Below are positions 27,179 through 35,309 of a stretch of DNA of 64,000 bases, piece after piece. The notes under the pieces were generated by a model that was not told the DNA's origin, did not search any database, and saw nothing but the letters and a program-made list of their open reading frames with translations. This DNA is from Citreicoccus inhibens (GTDB taxonomy: Bacteria > Myxococcota > Myxococcia > Myxococcales > Myxococcaceae), in assembly GCF_019039035.1 (NCBI RefSeq), contig NZ_JAHNZT010000003.1:124001-188000 (forward strand), written 5' to 3'. Position 1 is the first letter of the stretch; each line of letters opens with the position of its first letter. The position numbers and the translations under genes are program-made.

Positions 27179-27769
27179 CTAACCCTTCAACTTTCCGAGG
27201 CTCGGGTTCTTCATCCAGGCCTTGAAGGACTCGAGCTGCTGCTGCTCCGCCTTTGGATCAGACGAAGGCGCGGTCGAGGTGCCGTCCAGCGACATCGGAC
27301 GCTTACCACCTGACTCGAAGCCGTCCTTGGCCCCCGTCGCCGGACGGTTGCCGGCGGCCGGAGCCGGGGCGGCGGGCGCGGCACCCGCGGGAGGCGTGAT
27401 CGCCAGCTTCGCGCCGATCTCCGGGTTCATCTGCATGACCGCCGTCTGGATGGTCATGCCGTAGGTGGTGATGCGGTACTGGAGGTACTCCACCACCTGG
27501 CCGAGGATGGGCGGCGGCGGCAGGATGGGGTCCTTCATGAAGCGGTTGAGCGCGTCCTTCACGTCACCGTAGAGCTGCTGATCCAGCGGCGCCGTGGGGG
27601 CCGTCGCGGCCACCAGCTTGCGCATGTTGCGCAGGACCTGCTGGAAGGTCCCCGTGGCCACCTTGGCCTGGGCCTCCAGGTCGACCAGCAGCTTCTCGCG
27701 CTTCACGGCCAGCTCCGGCGGCTCCGGCGGAAGCGGCGGGGGCTGCTTGGCATTCGTCGGGGTGGTCAT
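27179..27769 (-). CDS. Unknown T3SS-locus protein with Pro/Ala-rich ends
   Basis: Not recognised. The 196 residues start with a Pro-rich segment, then a helical core (about 20-112, including LLVDLEAQAKVATGTFQQVL and LGQVVEYLQYRITTYGMTIQ). An Ala/Pro-rich linker and a charged tail ending WMKNPSLGKLKG follow. There is no signal peptide. It lies directly upstream of the needle-like triplication and downstream of the SycD-like gene at 27846, so it may be a substrate, a chaperone partner or an assembly factor. ATG 27769 is the first in frame. No convincing promoter; AGGATAG at about 27811-27817 is only a weak sigma-28 match. Confidence 0.6.
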   Translation of the reverse strand: MTTPTNAKQPPPLPPEPPELAVKREKLLVDLEAQAKVATGTFQQVLRNMRKLVAATAPTAPLDQQLYGDVKDALNRFMKDPILPPPPILGQVVEYLQYRITTYGMTIQTAVMQMNPEIGAKLAITPPAGAAPAAPAPAAGNRPATGAKDGFESGGKRPMSLDGTSTAPSSDPKAEQQQLESFKAWMKNPSLGKLKG

Positions 27770-27845
27770 TGCCTCTCCAATGGGTTGAGGTGATTACTCC
27801 AAGCTTAACAGACTATCCTGGACTCACATTCATTCGCGCGTCCGC

Positions 27846-28322
27846 TCACCGACGCCCGAGGGCGGAGAGCATGGCGCCGGCCTTGCGGATGACGGGATCG
27901 TCCTGCGGGGTCATTGCCGCGGCACGCCGCAGGTCCTCCATGGCCTGCTGCTTCTGGCCCATGGCCAGCTTGACCTCGGCGCGCCCGACGTAGACAGAGG
28001 CGTCCTGCGGGGCGAGCTTGGCGGCGACGTCAAAGGCGGCCAGCGCGCCCTGCCCGTTTCCAGCGGCCATCTCCACCACGCCCAGCGCCTTGGCGAAGTA
28101 CACGTCGGTGGGGTTCACCGCATACAGCCCCTGGAAGAGCGTGCGCGCCTCGCTCACCCGGCCTTGGTAGAAGAAGTAGTAGGCCGTCTTGGCGATGGCG
28201 TGCAGCTCCTCGTCCGAGTAGCCGCGGACGTCGCGCAGCGTGGCCTTGCCATCGGCCCACCGCTGCAGCGACGCGACGAGCTTCGCCTCGTCCTGGGGAT
28301 TCTCCGGGTCCAGCACCGCCAT
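27846..28322 (-). CDS. TPR protein, SycD/LcrH-type class II chaperone
   Basis: The 158-residue protein has the classic SycD layout: a leader with YSDEELHAIAKTAYYFFYQG, then three TPRs (ARTLFQGLYAVNPTDVYFAK, ALGVVEMAAGNGQGALAAFD, and YVGRAEVKLAMGQKQQAMED). In known systems such chaperones bind hydrophobic translocators. Start MAVLDPEN at 28322 lies 2 bases after the stop of the upstream gene, indicating co-translation. It is the closest of the three TPR genes here to true LcrH proteins. Confidence 0.8.
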   Translation of the reverse strand: MAVLDPENPQDEAKLVASLQRWADGKATLRDVRGYSDEELHAIAKTAYYFFYQGRVSEARTLFQGLYAVNPTDVYFAKALGVVEMAAGNGQGALAAFDVAAKLAPQDASVYVGRAEVKLAMGQKQQAMEDLRRAAAMTPQDDPVIRKAGAMLSALGRR

Positions 28323-28324
28323 GC

Positions 28325-28804
28325 TCAGAAGCCCTCGTCCTTCTGCTCCGCCCACATGCGGCGGAGGATCTCCTGCGTCTCGCTGTTCACCTGGCCCACC
28401 AGGTTGAGCATGGCGGACTCGCGGCTGAGCAGCGCCTTGAGGCGGTCCAGGCGGTCCGGCGGCGCGTTCACCTTGGAGAGTCCGCGCTCCAGCATCCGGC
28501 GCTGATCGCCATCGCCTCGGCCCGCCACGCTGGCCAGTTGGGGCCGGTCACTGAAGCCCTCCAGGTCCGCGTCGTGCCCCTCGGGGTGCGGTGGCAGCGG
28601 CAGCCGCAGCTCCTCGGAGGAGTGCGCCGGCCCGATGAAGTCCAGCAGGGCCGCGGAGGCCAGGGCCGGGTTCTTCGGGTTGCCCGCCTTGCGAAGCTTC
28701 TTGCGCTCGAGCTGGGCCGGATCCACCAGCCGCTCGCGCACGCTGCGAGGTCCCCCCCAGGGCCACAGGGGCGCCTTGGGAGGCTGGTTGTTGATTCTGG
28801 ACAT
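28325..28804 (-). CDS. Unknown T3SS-locus protein
   Basis: Not recognised. The 159-residue hydrophilic protein has a Pro-rich N-terminus (PPKAPLWPWGGPRS), a middle with DFIGPAHSSEELRLPLPPHP and a helical C-terminus (about 105-155, LDRLKALLSRESAMLNLVGQ). There are no membrane helices. It is immediately followed by the SycD-like gene, and its C-terminal helices could be its partner. It is translationally linked to the neighbours in the gate-gene operon. Confidence 0.6.
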   Translation of the reverse strand: MSRINNQPPKAPLWPWGGPRSVRERLVDPAQLERKKLRKAGNPKNPALASAALLDFIGPAHSSEELRLPLPPHPEGHDADLEGFSDRPQLASVAGRGDGDQRRMLERGLSKVNAPPDRLDRLKALLSRESAMLNLVGQVNSETQEILRRMWAEQKDEGF

Positions 28805-28850
28805 GGTGGGAGAACCTCACTCCAGGTGGGGGGGTGGCGTCCAGTCCCGT

Positions 28851-29132
28851 TCAGCTCCCGCCCGCCTGCTCATTCTGGAGGGCGAAGACGAAGTTGAGGA
28901 CCTCGGCGACCGCGTCATACAGCTCTTCGGGAACCTCTTGTCCCACGTCCACCCGATACAGGGCGTTGGCCAGGGACACGTTGCGCATGACGGGGATGCC
29001 GTACTGCTTGGCAATCTCACGGATCTTCTCCGCCTTGAGGCGCATCCCCTTGGCCACGACGCGAGGGGCGCCGTCGGTCTGCTTGTCGTACTTGAGCGCG
29101 ATCGCAAGCTCGGCCTCGTCTTCACTGCTCAT
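28851..29132 (-). CDS. FlhX-like protein: free C-terminal domain of SctU/FlhB family
   Basis: The 93-residue protein is clearly homologous to the last ~85 residues of the adjacent SctU (for example GAPRVVAKGMRLKAEKIREI and VPEELYDAVAEVLNFVFAL). It lacks the membrane domain and the autocleavage site; the position of NPDH in SctU reads EAEL. Flagellar systems sometimes have such a free FlhB C-terminal homologue (FlhX) that can replace the cleaved domain in substrate switching. It lies 40 bases downstream of sctU, evidently a partial duplication kept under selection. Confidence 0.85.
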   Translation of the reverse strand: MSSEDEAELAIALKYDKQTDGAPRVVAKGMRLKAEKIREIAKQYGIPVMRNVSLANALYRVDVGQEVPEELYDAVAEVLNFVFALQNEQAGGS

Positions 29133-29172
29133 GGCGCCCTCTTCTGGATGGCGATGATAGCCGCATGGCCGC

Positions 29173-30246
29173 TCACGCGCGCGCGGCCGGCGACGGGTTC
29201 TTCAACCCGTAGACGAAGTTGAGGACCTCGGCCACCGCGTCATACAGCTCCTCGGGGACCTCATGGCCCACCTCCACGCGCAGGAGCGCGTGGGCCAGGG
29301 GAACGTTGCGCAGGGCGGGCACGTCCGCCTCCCGGGCAAGGGCCTTGATGCGCTCGGCCCGCGAGTCCATGCCCTTGGCCAGCACCCGAGGCGCGCCGTC
29401 CGCGTCCCGGTCGTACTTGAGCGCCACGGCGACGTGGTCCGGGTTGGTCACGATGACGTCCGCGTCCTTCACGGCCTCCATCTGCGCGCCCTCCATGATC
29501 TCCTGATGGAGTTCCTTGCGCTTGGCCTTGTGGTGGGGGTCGCCCTCGCTCTCCTTGTACTCCTTCTTCACCTCCTCCTTCGTCATCATCATGTCCTTCA
29601 TGAAGGACTTGCGCTGCCACCAGATGTCGAAGATGCCGAAGAGGAGGAACAGGAGGCCGATGCGAACGCAGACCCGGTACACCAGCTCGCCCATGATGCC
29701 CATGATGGCGCGCGTGTCCTGACGCACCGTCTCCACCACCAGGGGCATCGCGTCACGCACGACGCCGTAGACGACGTAGGCCGCGACGGTGATCTTGATG
29801 AGGTTCTTGAGCAGCTCGACGATGGCCTTCTTGTTGAACATGTTCTTCAAGCCGGCCAACGGGTTGAGCTTGTCGAACTTGGGGATCAGCGGATCCATGG
29901 TGAAGAGCGAGCCCACCTGGAGAAACTCCAGCAGGCCCCCCATCACCGCCGCGCCACCGGCCACCGGAACCGTGAGCACGAGCAGCGTCCGCACCGCCAG
30001 ATACAGCGACTGCGAGGTCGCCTCGGCCAGCGTCTCGGGATGCGCGATGTGATCGAACGTGAAGTGGAACAGCGAGGTGACTTCCTGCTCCACCGAACTC
30101 CACGTGCCCTTCACGATGCCCAGGCCCGCGATGAACACGGCCACGCCAGTCAGGTCCTTGCTCTTCCAGACCTGACCCTTCTTGCGCGCGTCATCGAGCT
30201 TCTTTTGCGACGGTTCTTCTGTCTTGTCGCCACTCTCGTCGGACAT
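29173..30246 (-). CDS. sctU: Type III secretion switch protein SctU (FlhB/YscU family)
   Basis: The 357-residue gate protein controls substrate switching. It has four membrane helices (about 30-50, 85-110, 145-165 and 188-208) preceded by the typical GDKTEEPSQKKLDDARKKGQ, a linker helix and the cytoplasmic domain. The self-cleavage motif, usually NPTH, reads NPDH at residues 268-271 inside VTNPDHVAVALKYD. The Asn-Pro pair that breaks is kept, while Thr is replaced by Asp. It ends with the same helices seen in the FlhX-like neighbour. Gene order SctR-S-T-U matches non-flagellar and flagellar systems. Confidence 0.94.
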   Translation of the reverse strand: MSDESGDKTEEPSQKKLDDARKKGQVWKSKDLTGVAVFIAGLGIVKGTWSSVEQEVTSLFHFTFDHIAHPETLAEATSQSLYLAVRTLLVLTVPVAGGAAVMGGLLEFLQVGSLFTMDPLIPKFDKLNPLAGLKNMFNKKAIVELLKNLIKITVAAYVVYGVVRDAMPLVVETVRQDTRAIMGIMGELVYRVCVRIGLLFLLFGIFDIWWQRKSFMKDMMMTKEEVKKEYKESEGDPHHKAKRKELHQEIMEGAQMEAVKDADVIVTNPDHVAVALKYDRDADGAPRVLAKGMDSRAERIKALAREADVPALRNVPLAHALLRVEVGHEVPEELYDAVAEVLNFVYGLKNPSPAARA

Positions 30247-30266
30247 GGAAGAGCCCTCGGGAGCGC

Positions 30267-31085
30267 CTAGGCGAGCAGCCGGATGGCGTCCTGCAGCATG
30301 CGCAGCATGCCGGCCATCTCCGTCTGCATCCGCTCGATGACGAGCTGGATGGCGATGAACGCGATGAGCACGCCCACCAGCGGCTTGATGGACATGGAAA
30401 TGAAGAAGACCTGAATCTGCGGCGCCACGCGGTTGATGGCCCCCAGCGCCAGGTCCGTGAGGAACGTGGCCAGCATGGACGGCGCGGCCAGCGCGAGGCT
30501 CACCTTCAGCAGGTCCGCGAACACGCGCATGATGACGTTGAAGAACGGCCAGATGCCGTGGCTGAAGTGAGGGAAGCCGTACAACGGCACCGTCATGAAG
30601 CTCTCCGCCAGCGCCCGGATGACCATGTGGTGGCCATCCAAGGTGAGGAACAGCACCACGGACAGCTGCACGTTGAGGCTGGAGAAGAGCGAGACCTGCT
30701 GGCCGAGCTGCGGCACGTAGAGCTGTGCGTTGTTGCTGCCCGCCATGGTGTCCGCGAGCGTCCCCGCCACGCGGGCCGCGTCAAAGACGGTGTTGACGAT
30801 GAACGCCAGCGCCATCCCGAGGAAGACCTCTTTGATCAGCAGCGCCATGTACGGCAGCGCGCGGACGGGGATGTTCTCCATGCCCTCGCTGGCCACCGGG
30901 AAGAGCACGACGGCGAGCAGCAGGCCCACGCCCATCTTCACTTCGGACGGGACAACCTCTCCGCCCAGGAAGGGGCTGAAGATGAGCACGGGCATCACCC
31001 GGCACATCACCAGCGCCACCGTGAAGATGACGAGCGAGAGGTTGGTGCGCCCGCTCAGCTGGGCGAGGGCTTCCGCGACGTTCAT
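30267..31085 (-). CDS. sctT: Export gate protein SctT (FliR/YscT family)
   Basis: The 272-residue inner-membrane protein has about six helices, with FliR/SctT features: RVMPVLIFSPFLGGEVVPSE near the N-terminus and FFISMSIKPLVGVLIAFIAI near the C-terminus. It forms part of the export pore with SctR and SctS. Its ATG overlaps the sctS stop by 4 bases (ATGA), so translation is probably coupled. Confidence 0.93.
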   Translation of the reverse strand: MNVAEALAQLSGRTNLSLVIFTVALVMCRVMPVLIFSPFLGGEVVPSEVKMGVGLLLAVVLFPVASEGMENIPVRALPYMALLIKEVFLGMALAFIVNTVFDAARVAGTLADTMAGSNNAQLYVPQLGQQVSLFSSLNVQLSVVLFLTLDGHHMVIRALAESFMTVPLYGFPHFSHGIWPFFNVIMRVFADLLKVSLALAAPSMLATFLTDLALGAINRVAPQIQVFFISMSIKPLVGVLIAFIAIQLVIERMQTEMAGMLRMLQDAIRLLA

Positions 31086-31348
31086 CGGGAAATGAGGGCC
31101 GGGAACCGGTCAAACACGTGGAACGTGAAGCGCAGCAGCTGACTGCCAATCCACGGCCCCGTCATCGCCAGCACTCCGAAGACGATGATGACCTTGGGCG
31201 CGAACGTGAGCGTCTGCTCTTGAATCTGCGTGGTGGCCTGGAACAGCGAGATGAGGAAGCCCACCAGCAAGCTGATGAGCACCGGCGGCGCCGAGACGAC
31301 GAGCACCAGGAACAGCGCCTCCTGGGTGACGACCGTGAGCTGATTCAT
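31082..31348 (-). CDS. sctS: Export gate protein SctS (FliQ/YscS family)
   Basis: The 88-residue protein has two membrane helices forming a hairpin and the family motif SLFQATTQIQEQTLTFAPK (about 34-52). Size and motif are exactly as in FliQ/SctS. It lies between sctR and sctT with short or overlapping junctions. Confidence 0.94.
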   Translation of the reverse strand: MNQLTVVTQEALFLVLVVSAPPVLISLLVGFLISLFQATTQIQEQTLTFAPKVIIVFGVLAMTGPWIGSQLLRFTFHVFDRFPALISR

Positions 31349-31363
31349 GGGGGCGAGTGCTCC

Positions 31364-32197
31364 TTACAGGTAGCCGATGACCAGGCCCTTGGCGATGAGG
31401 TACCAGCCATCCACGAGCACGAAGAGCAGCAGCTTGAAGGGCATGGAGATGGTCGTGGGCGACAACATGTGCATGCCCAGGGCGAGCAGGATGTTGGCCA
31501 CCACCATGTCGATGACGATGAACGGCACGAAGAGCAAGAAGCCGATCTGGAAGGACTCCTTCAGCTCGGAGACGACGAAGGCCGGGACGATGACCATGAA
31601 GTCCTTCTCCTGCACGTCCTGGCGGTCCTCCTCCTTCCGCATCTTCTTGGCGAGGCTGTAGAAGAGCGTGCGGTCCTTCAGGGTGACCTTCTTCAAGAGG
31701 AAGTCGCGCAGAGGCTCCTTGGAGCGGTCCGCCGCGCTGAGCATGGTGCCCACCGTCTCCGAGGAGAAGACCCCGGGCCCCCGCGCCCAGATGTCCACAC
31801 CACCCGCCCGGTACATCTCCTGTCCCACCGGGGCCATGATGTAGACGGTGAGGATGACCGCCAGGCCGGTGATGACCTGGGTGGGCGGAATCTGCTGGGT
31901 GCCCAGCGCCGAGCGGACGATGGAGAGCACCACGGAAATCTTCACGAAGCTGGTGACCATCATCAGCGCGAACGGCACCAGCGACAGCGCCGCGAGCGCC
32001 AGGACGAGGATGAGTGGGCGCGACGTGAAGGAGTCGGAGCTCACCGTCTCGTTGACGACGTGGTCCGGAACCACCGGCCCTCCTGCGCCGGGCTTCTTGG
32101 CCGCCAGCGCGACGAGGGGGTGCAGCGAGACAGCGGCCGCGAACAGCCACGGCGAGACGCGGGAGACACGGCGGGCTGCGGGCGACGAGGAGTTCAC
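31364..32197 (-). CDS. sctR: Export gate protein SctR (FliP/YscR family)
   Basis: The 277-residue pentameric pore protein of the gate. GTG 32197 is chosen because it follows the fliO-like stop by 10 bases and has GAAGG upstream; an ORF start at 32233 would overlap the neighbour. An N-terminal signal-like helix and a spacer (to ~65) resemble FliP more than short SctR proteins. The core has FVKISVVLSIVRSALGTQQI, PVGQEMYRAG and the C-terminal membrane pair with NILLALGMHMLSPTTISMPF, all diagnostic. Confidence 0.94.
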   Translation of the reverse strand: MNSSSPAARRVSRVSPWLFAAAVSLHPLVALAAKKPGAGGPVVPDHVVNETVSSDSFTSRPLILVLALAALSLVPFALMMVTSFVKISVVLSIVRSALGTQQIPPTQVITGLAVILTVYIMAPVGQEMYRAGGVDIWARGPGVFSSETVGTMLSAADRSKEPLRDFLLKKVTLKDRTLFYSLAKKMRKEEDRQDVQEKDFMVIVPAFVVSELKESFQIGFLLFVPFIVIDMVVANILLALGMHMLSPTTISMPFKLLLFVLVDGWYLIAKGLVIGYL

Positions 32198-32207
32198 GTG
32201 ACGACCT

Positions 32208-32888
32208 TCAGACTCCCGGCGGCGTCGAGCCACCGGTCCGGCGGGAGAGGAGCTTCTGGAGGAAGGGACTCAGGGACACCACGTTGGAGGGCGGGCGCTC
32301 GGCGCGGATGCGCTCCACGGCCTCCCGGTCCAACTTCGACAACAACTGGAGGCCGCTCTCGCCGCCTCCGCCGCCCACGAGCAGGTATTCGTCCGCGGCC
32401 TTCACCACGAACAGCGTGCGGCGCTGATCCAACGGGACGCGCTCCAGCACCGAGATGACCGAGGGACGCCCCATGGGCACGCCCTGCAAGCCCATCAGCC
32501 GGCGCAGGCCCACGTTCAGCGTCAGGTAGATGGACGCCACCACCGCGCCGAGCACGGCCAGCGTGCGCACCAGCGTCCACGCGAGACTCTCGGGCTCCTC
32601 GCTCACGCCGGGAGGCGCGCCCGCGCCCAGCTCCTGGGCCAGCTCCGCCTGGCGCGCCGCCGCCGAGTTCGCCCCATCCACCGCGGCGGGCGAGGCCACT
32701 GGGGCACTTGCTGGCGCATGCGCTTCACCGACACCCGCATCCACGACGGCCGTGGGCACAGGGGTGGGGACCGAGGGACGGGCCGCGGATGCGCCGGGGG
32801 CGGGGGCCTGAGCCAGCACACCCGACGGAGCGAGCACCAGCGCGGCGCCGATCGACAGGCGCGACAAGAAGAGACGGAACACTGCCAT
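32208..32888 (-). CDS. FliO-like membrane protein in the T3SS gate operon
   Basis: The 226-residue protein has a signal peptide (cleavage near VLAQAP), an Ala/Pro-rich periplasmic segment, one membrane helix (about 105-125, LVRTLAVLGAVVASIYLTLN) and a cytoplasmic domain with SVLERVPLDQRRTLFVVKAA and EYLLVGGGG. This is the pattern of FliO, the flagellar helper that stabilises FliP. FliO is normally absent from non-flagellar systems. Position directly before sctR supports the call. Sequence similarity is moderate. Confidence 0.75.
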   Translation of the reverse strand: MAVFRLFLSRLSIGAALVLAPSGVLAQAPAPGASAARPSVPTPVPTAVVDAGVGEAHAPASAPVASPAAVDGANSAAARQAELAQELGAGAPPGVSEEPESLAWTLVRTLAVLGAVVASIYLTLNVGLRRLMGLQGVPMGRPSVISVLERVPLDQRRTLFVVKAADEYLLVGGGGGESGLQLLSKLDREAVERIRAERPPSNVVSLSPFLQKLLSRRTGGSTPPGV

Positions 32889-32982
32889 GGCTGGGGGGCG
32901 AGCCTAGTTCACCGGACGACGGACCGCCACGGTCCCCCACCCTTCCCGAGCGGTCCTGGCCGCCTGCCCGGGTCCACCCGGC

Positions 32983-34332
32983 TCACCCCGCCAGGGAGAG
33001 GATCCGCACGCCAAGCTGGCCCTCCATCTCGACCAGCTCGCCTCGCGCCACGACCTTGCCGTTGACGGACAGCTCCACGGGCTCACCCGGCCCGCGGTGC
33101 AGCTCGATGACCTGACCCGAGCGCAGCCCCACCACCTGCTCGGCGGTGACCGGCACCCGCGCCAGCTCCACGGCGACCTGCAAGGGCACATCGCCCAACA
33201 AGTCGCTTCCCTCCGGCTTGTTCACGTCGTCCAAGGCCGCCCCTTCGAGTTCCGGAGGCATGTCCAGCTCCGGGTTGGTGAACTCCTCGTCTTCTTCGCC
33301 CTGCGCGCCCCCCTCGGCCTCCACCACCGCGCGCGGGTGGCCCGGCTCTCCGAGGATGACGTCCGTGATGCGCGCCTGGTACTGCCCGTCCTCGAGGATG
33401 ACCTCGGCGGCCATGTAGCCAGCGCGCCCCGAGCCCAACCGCAGCTCCGCGGTGCCGTTCTCGCCCCGGTCGGGCCGCGCCGACAGCGCGTCCACCAGCA
33501 GCACGTCCTTGACGCGGAGGCTCGCCAGGTCCTGGCCGGAGATCTCCGCCACGCCAATCTCCGCGCGCAACCAGTCCCGCAGTGTGGACAGCCGCCGGGC
33601 ATGGGCCGCCCAGTCCGCCCGGGCCTGGGTCCGCCGCTGCTCGCTCTCCACGGTGGGCTCGGCCGCCGCCAGCACCGCGGACGGCACCACGAAGCGAATC
33701 ATCCCGGAGTGCGCCCCGAGCGACGCTTGCAGGTGCACGGCCAACATGGGGCCGTCCTCACCGAGCCGCGCGGAGACCTCATCCACGCCTCGCGACATGC
33801 CATCCAGCCGAGGCCGGGGCACTCCGGGCTGGAGTCCGGGCGACAGCACCTTGAGCGCCTCGAGGATGACGTAGCCCATCACGCCCTCCTCGATGTCCGT
33901 CAGCGGCCTCAGGCCCACCGTCTCACCGGCGCCCCCCAGGAGCAGGTCCACGGTGGCGTGCGCCAGGGCCAGCTCGACTTCCATGACGGCGCGGCCCTTG
34001 AGGGCGCCCGGAGCCAGCACCGCGAGGAACGCGGGGTCGCCCAGGAACCGGCGCAGCTCCGCCATGGGCCGCACCTGCACGGACTCCACCGACAGGCGCA
34101 CCTCGACGTCGAAGAGGGCCTTGAGGCGCGCGGCCACCGCCGCCAGCGTTCCCTCGGCGGGCTGCAACCAGCGCAGGCGCTCCGCCAGGAGGCCCTGCTC
34201 GCGCGACACCTTCTCCAGGTTCTGGAACGTGAAGGGCCGCCACGCCTTCTCCGGAGGCCGCAGCTTCCGGAGGTCCACCAGCATGGTGCGCTCGTTGACT
34301 CCCGGCTCCTCGTCGGGCCCGCCCATGCTCAT
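32983..34332 (-). CDS. sctQ: C-ring/sorting platform protein SctQ (FliM-FliN/YscQ family)
   Basis: The 449-residue protein has a long N-terminal part and a C-terminal SpoA (FliN-type) domain (about 375-447). The latter contains VPLQVAVELARVPVTAEQV, GLRSGQVIEL and the final LGVRILSLA. A second SpoA-like region may lie around 245-330. SctQ forms the cytoplasmic sorting platform. Its ATG overlaps the sctP-like stop (ATGA), so the two are coupled. It is longer than YscQ (about 310 residues), mostly by an acidic linker around 330-360. Confidence 0.88.
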   Translation of the reverse strand: MSMGGPDEEPGVNERTMLVDLRKLRPPEKAWRPFTFQNLEKVSREQGLLAERLRWLQPAEGTLAAVAARLKALFDVEVRLSVESVQVRPMAELRRFLGDPAFLAVLAPGALKGRAVMEVELALAHATVDLLLGGAGETVGLRPLTDIEEGVMGYVILEALKVLSPGLQPGVPRPRLDGMSRGVDEVSARLGEDGPMLAVHLQASLGAHSGMIRFVVPSAVLAAAEPTVESEQRRTQARADWAAHARRLSTLRDWLRAEIGVAEISGQDLASLRVKDVLLVDALSARPDRGENGTAELRLGSGRAGYMAAEVILEDGQYQARITDVILGEPGHPRAVVEAEGGAQGEEDEEFTNPELDMPPELEGAALDDVNKPEGSDLLGDVPLQVAVELARVPVTAEQVVGLRSGQVIELHRGPGEPVELSVNGKVVARGELVEMEGQLGVRILSLAG

Positions 34333-35273
34333 GCCTTGGCCTCGAACTTCAGCTGCTCCAAGGTCAGGCCGCGGCCGCCCAGCGCGCTGCGCAGGCCCTC
34401 ACCTTGCTCCTCCAGCATCTTCAGCACCTGGCGATCGCTGCCGCTGAAGACCGCGCTGATCTTCCCGTTGCGCGCACTGACCTTGATGGACAGGCCGTTG
34501 AGCACATCGCCGCGCAGGTCGAGCTGGAACTCCGCGTTGCCCGCCGCGTTGGTGCCAATGCGCACGCGCTCCACGATCTTCTGGGCGATCTCACTCGCCA
34601 TCGCGCGCAACCGCTCCGAGCCCGCCGCGGACGGCTTGGGCTTGGCCACTGGCACGGGCGCCATCAGCGCCGGATTGAAGCGGAACCCCGCGGCCACCTC
34701 GCCGCCGCCCTCCTTCTTGCCGTCCTTGCCGCCCCCGCCGCCGCCCTTGCTCCCGCCCGAGTCCGACTCGGCCTTGAGTTCGCCCTTCTCCGAGCTGGCG
34801 CGTCCGGCGCTGGCGCTCGCCTTGGACAGGTCACCGTCGCGGGTCTCGGTGCTGCGGCGGTCCTCACGCGACTCGACGTGACGGGACTCGGCGCGCGCCT
34901 CGGCGCTGCTCGCGTTGGCGGAGGCCTGCTGGCTGGCGCTGCTCGTCCCCTCGCGCCCCGAGGTGCTCTCCGTCTGGGACTTGCCGCCCTGGTTGGCGCG
35001 CTCGGCCTCGCCAGACTGCTTCTGGGCCACGCGCTCGTCGAAGGTCTTCCCCTGCGTCAAGCCGCTCTGCGTGGCGCGCGCGAGCACCGCCCGGGCCAGG
35101 CCCTGGGGCTGGTGCGTCTGGGTGGCCTTCTCGGCCTGTCCCTGCTGGACGAGCTTGGAGAAGACGGACTCGCCTTCCTGGCGCTTCTTGGTCTTGGCCT
35201 CGGCGAGCTTGCGCTCCTGGATGAGGCGCTCGGCCAGCCTCGCTGCATCGCGATCGTCGTCGACTCGGCTCAT
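34329..35273 (-). CDS. sctP: SctP/FliK-like length-control protein
   Basis: The 314-residue protein consists of a long disordered Ser/Glu/Gly/Lys-rich region (about 30-200, with a Gly run near 178) and a C-terminal FliK-type domain (about 225-312, including AEFQLDLRGDVLNGLSIKVS and GLRSALGGRGLTLEQLKFEA). Such proteins measure needle or hook length and trigger the switch through SctU/FlhB. Position between sctO and sctQ matches SctP in other systems. The disordered region is the expected ruler. The call rests mainly on the C-terminal domain and position. Confidence 0.75.
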   Translation of the reverse strand: MSRVDDDRDAARLAERLIQERKLAEAKTKKRQEGESVFSKLVQQGQAEKATQTHQPQGLARAVLARATQSGLTQGKTFDERVAQKQSGEAERANQGGKSQTESTSGREGTSSASQQASANASSAEARAESRHVESREDRRSTETRDGDLSKASASAGRASSEKGELKAESDSGGSKGGGGGGKDGKKEGGGEVAAGFRFNPALMAPVPVAKPKPSAAGSERLRAMASEIAQKIVERVRIGTNAAGNAEFQLDLRGDVLNGLSIKVSARNGKISAVFSGSDRQVLKMLEEQGEGLRSALGGRGLTLEQLKFEAKA

Positions 35274-35309
35274 GGCGTCATACCCGGGTACGAGGGGAGC
35301 GCGGGGAGG

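Noticed and set aside
27805-27825. Sixth sigma-28-like promoter before the gene at 27179
   Set aside because: The -10 reads AGGATAG and no -35 match lies at 14-15 bases, unlike the other five.
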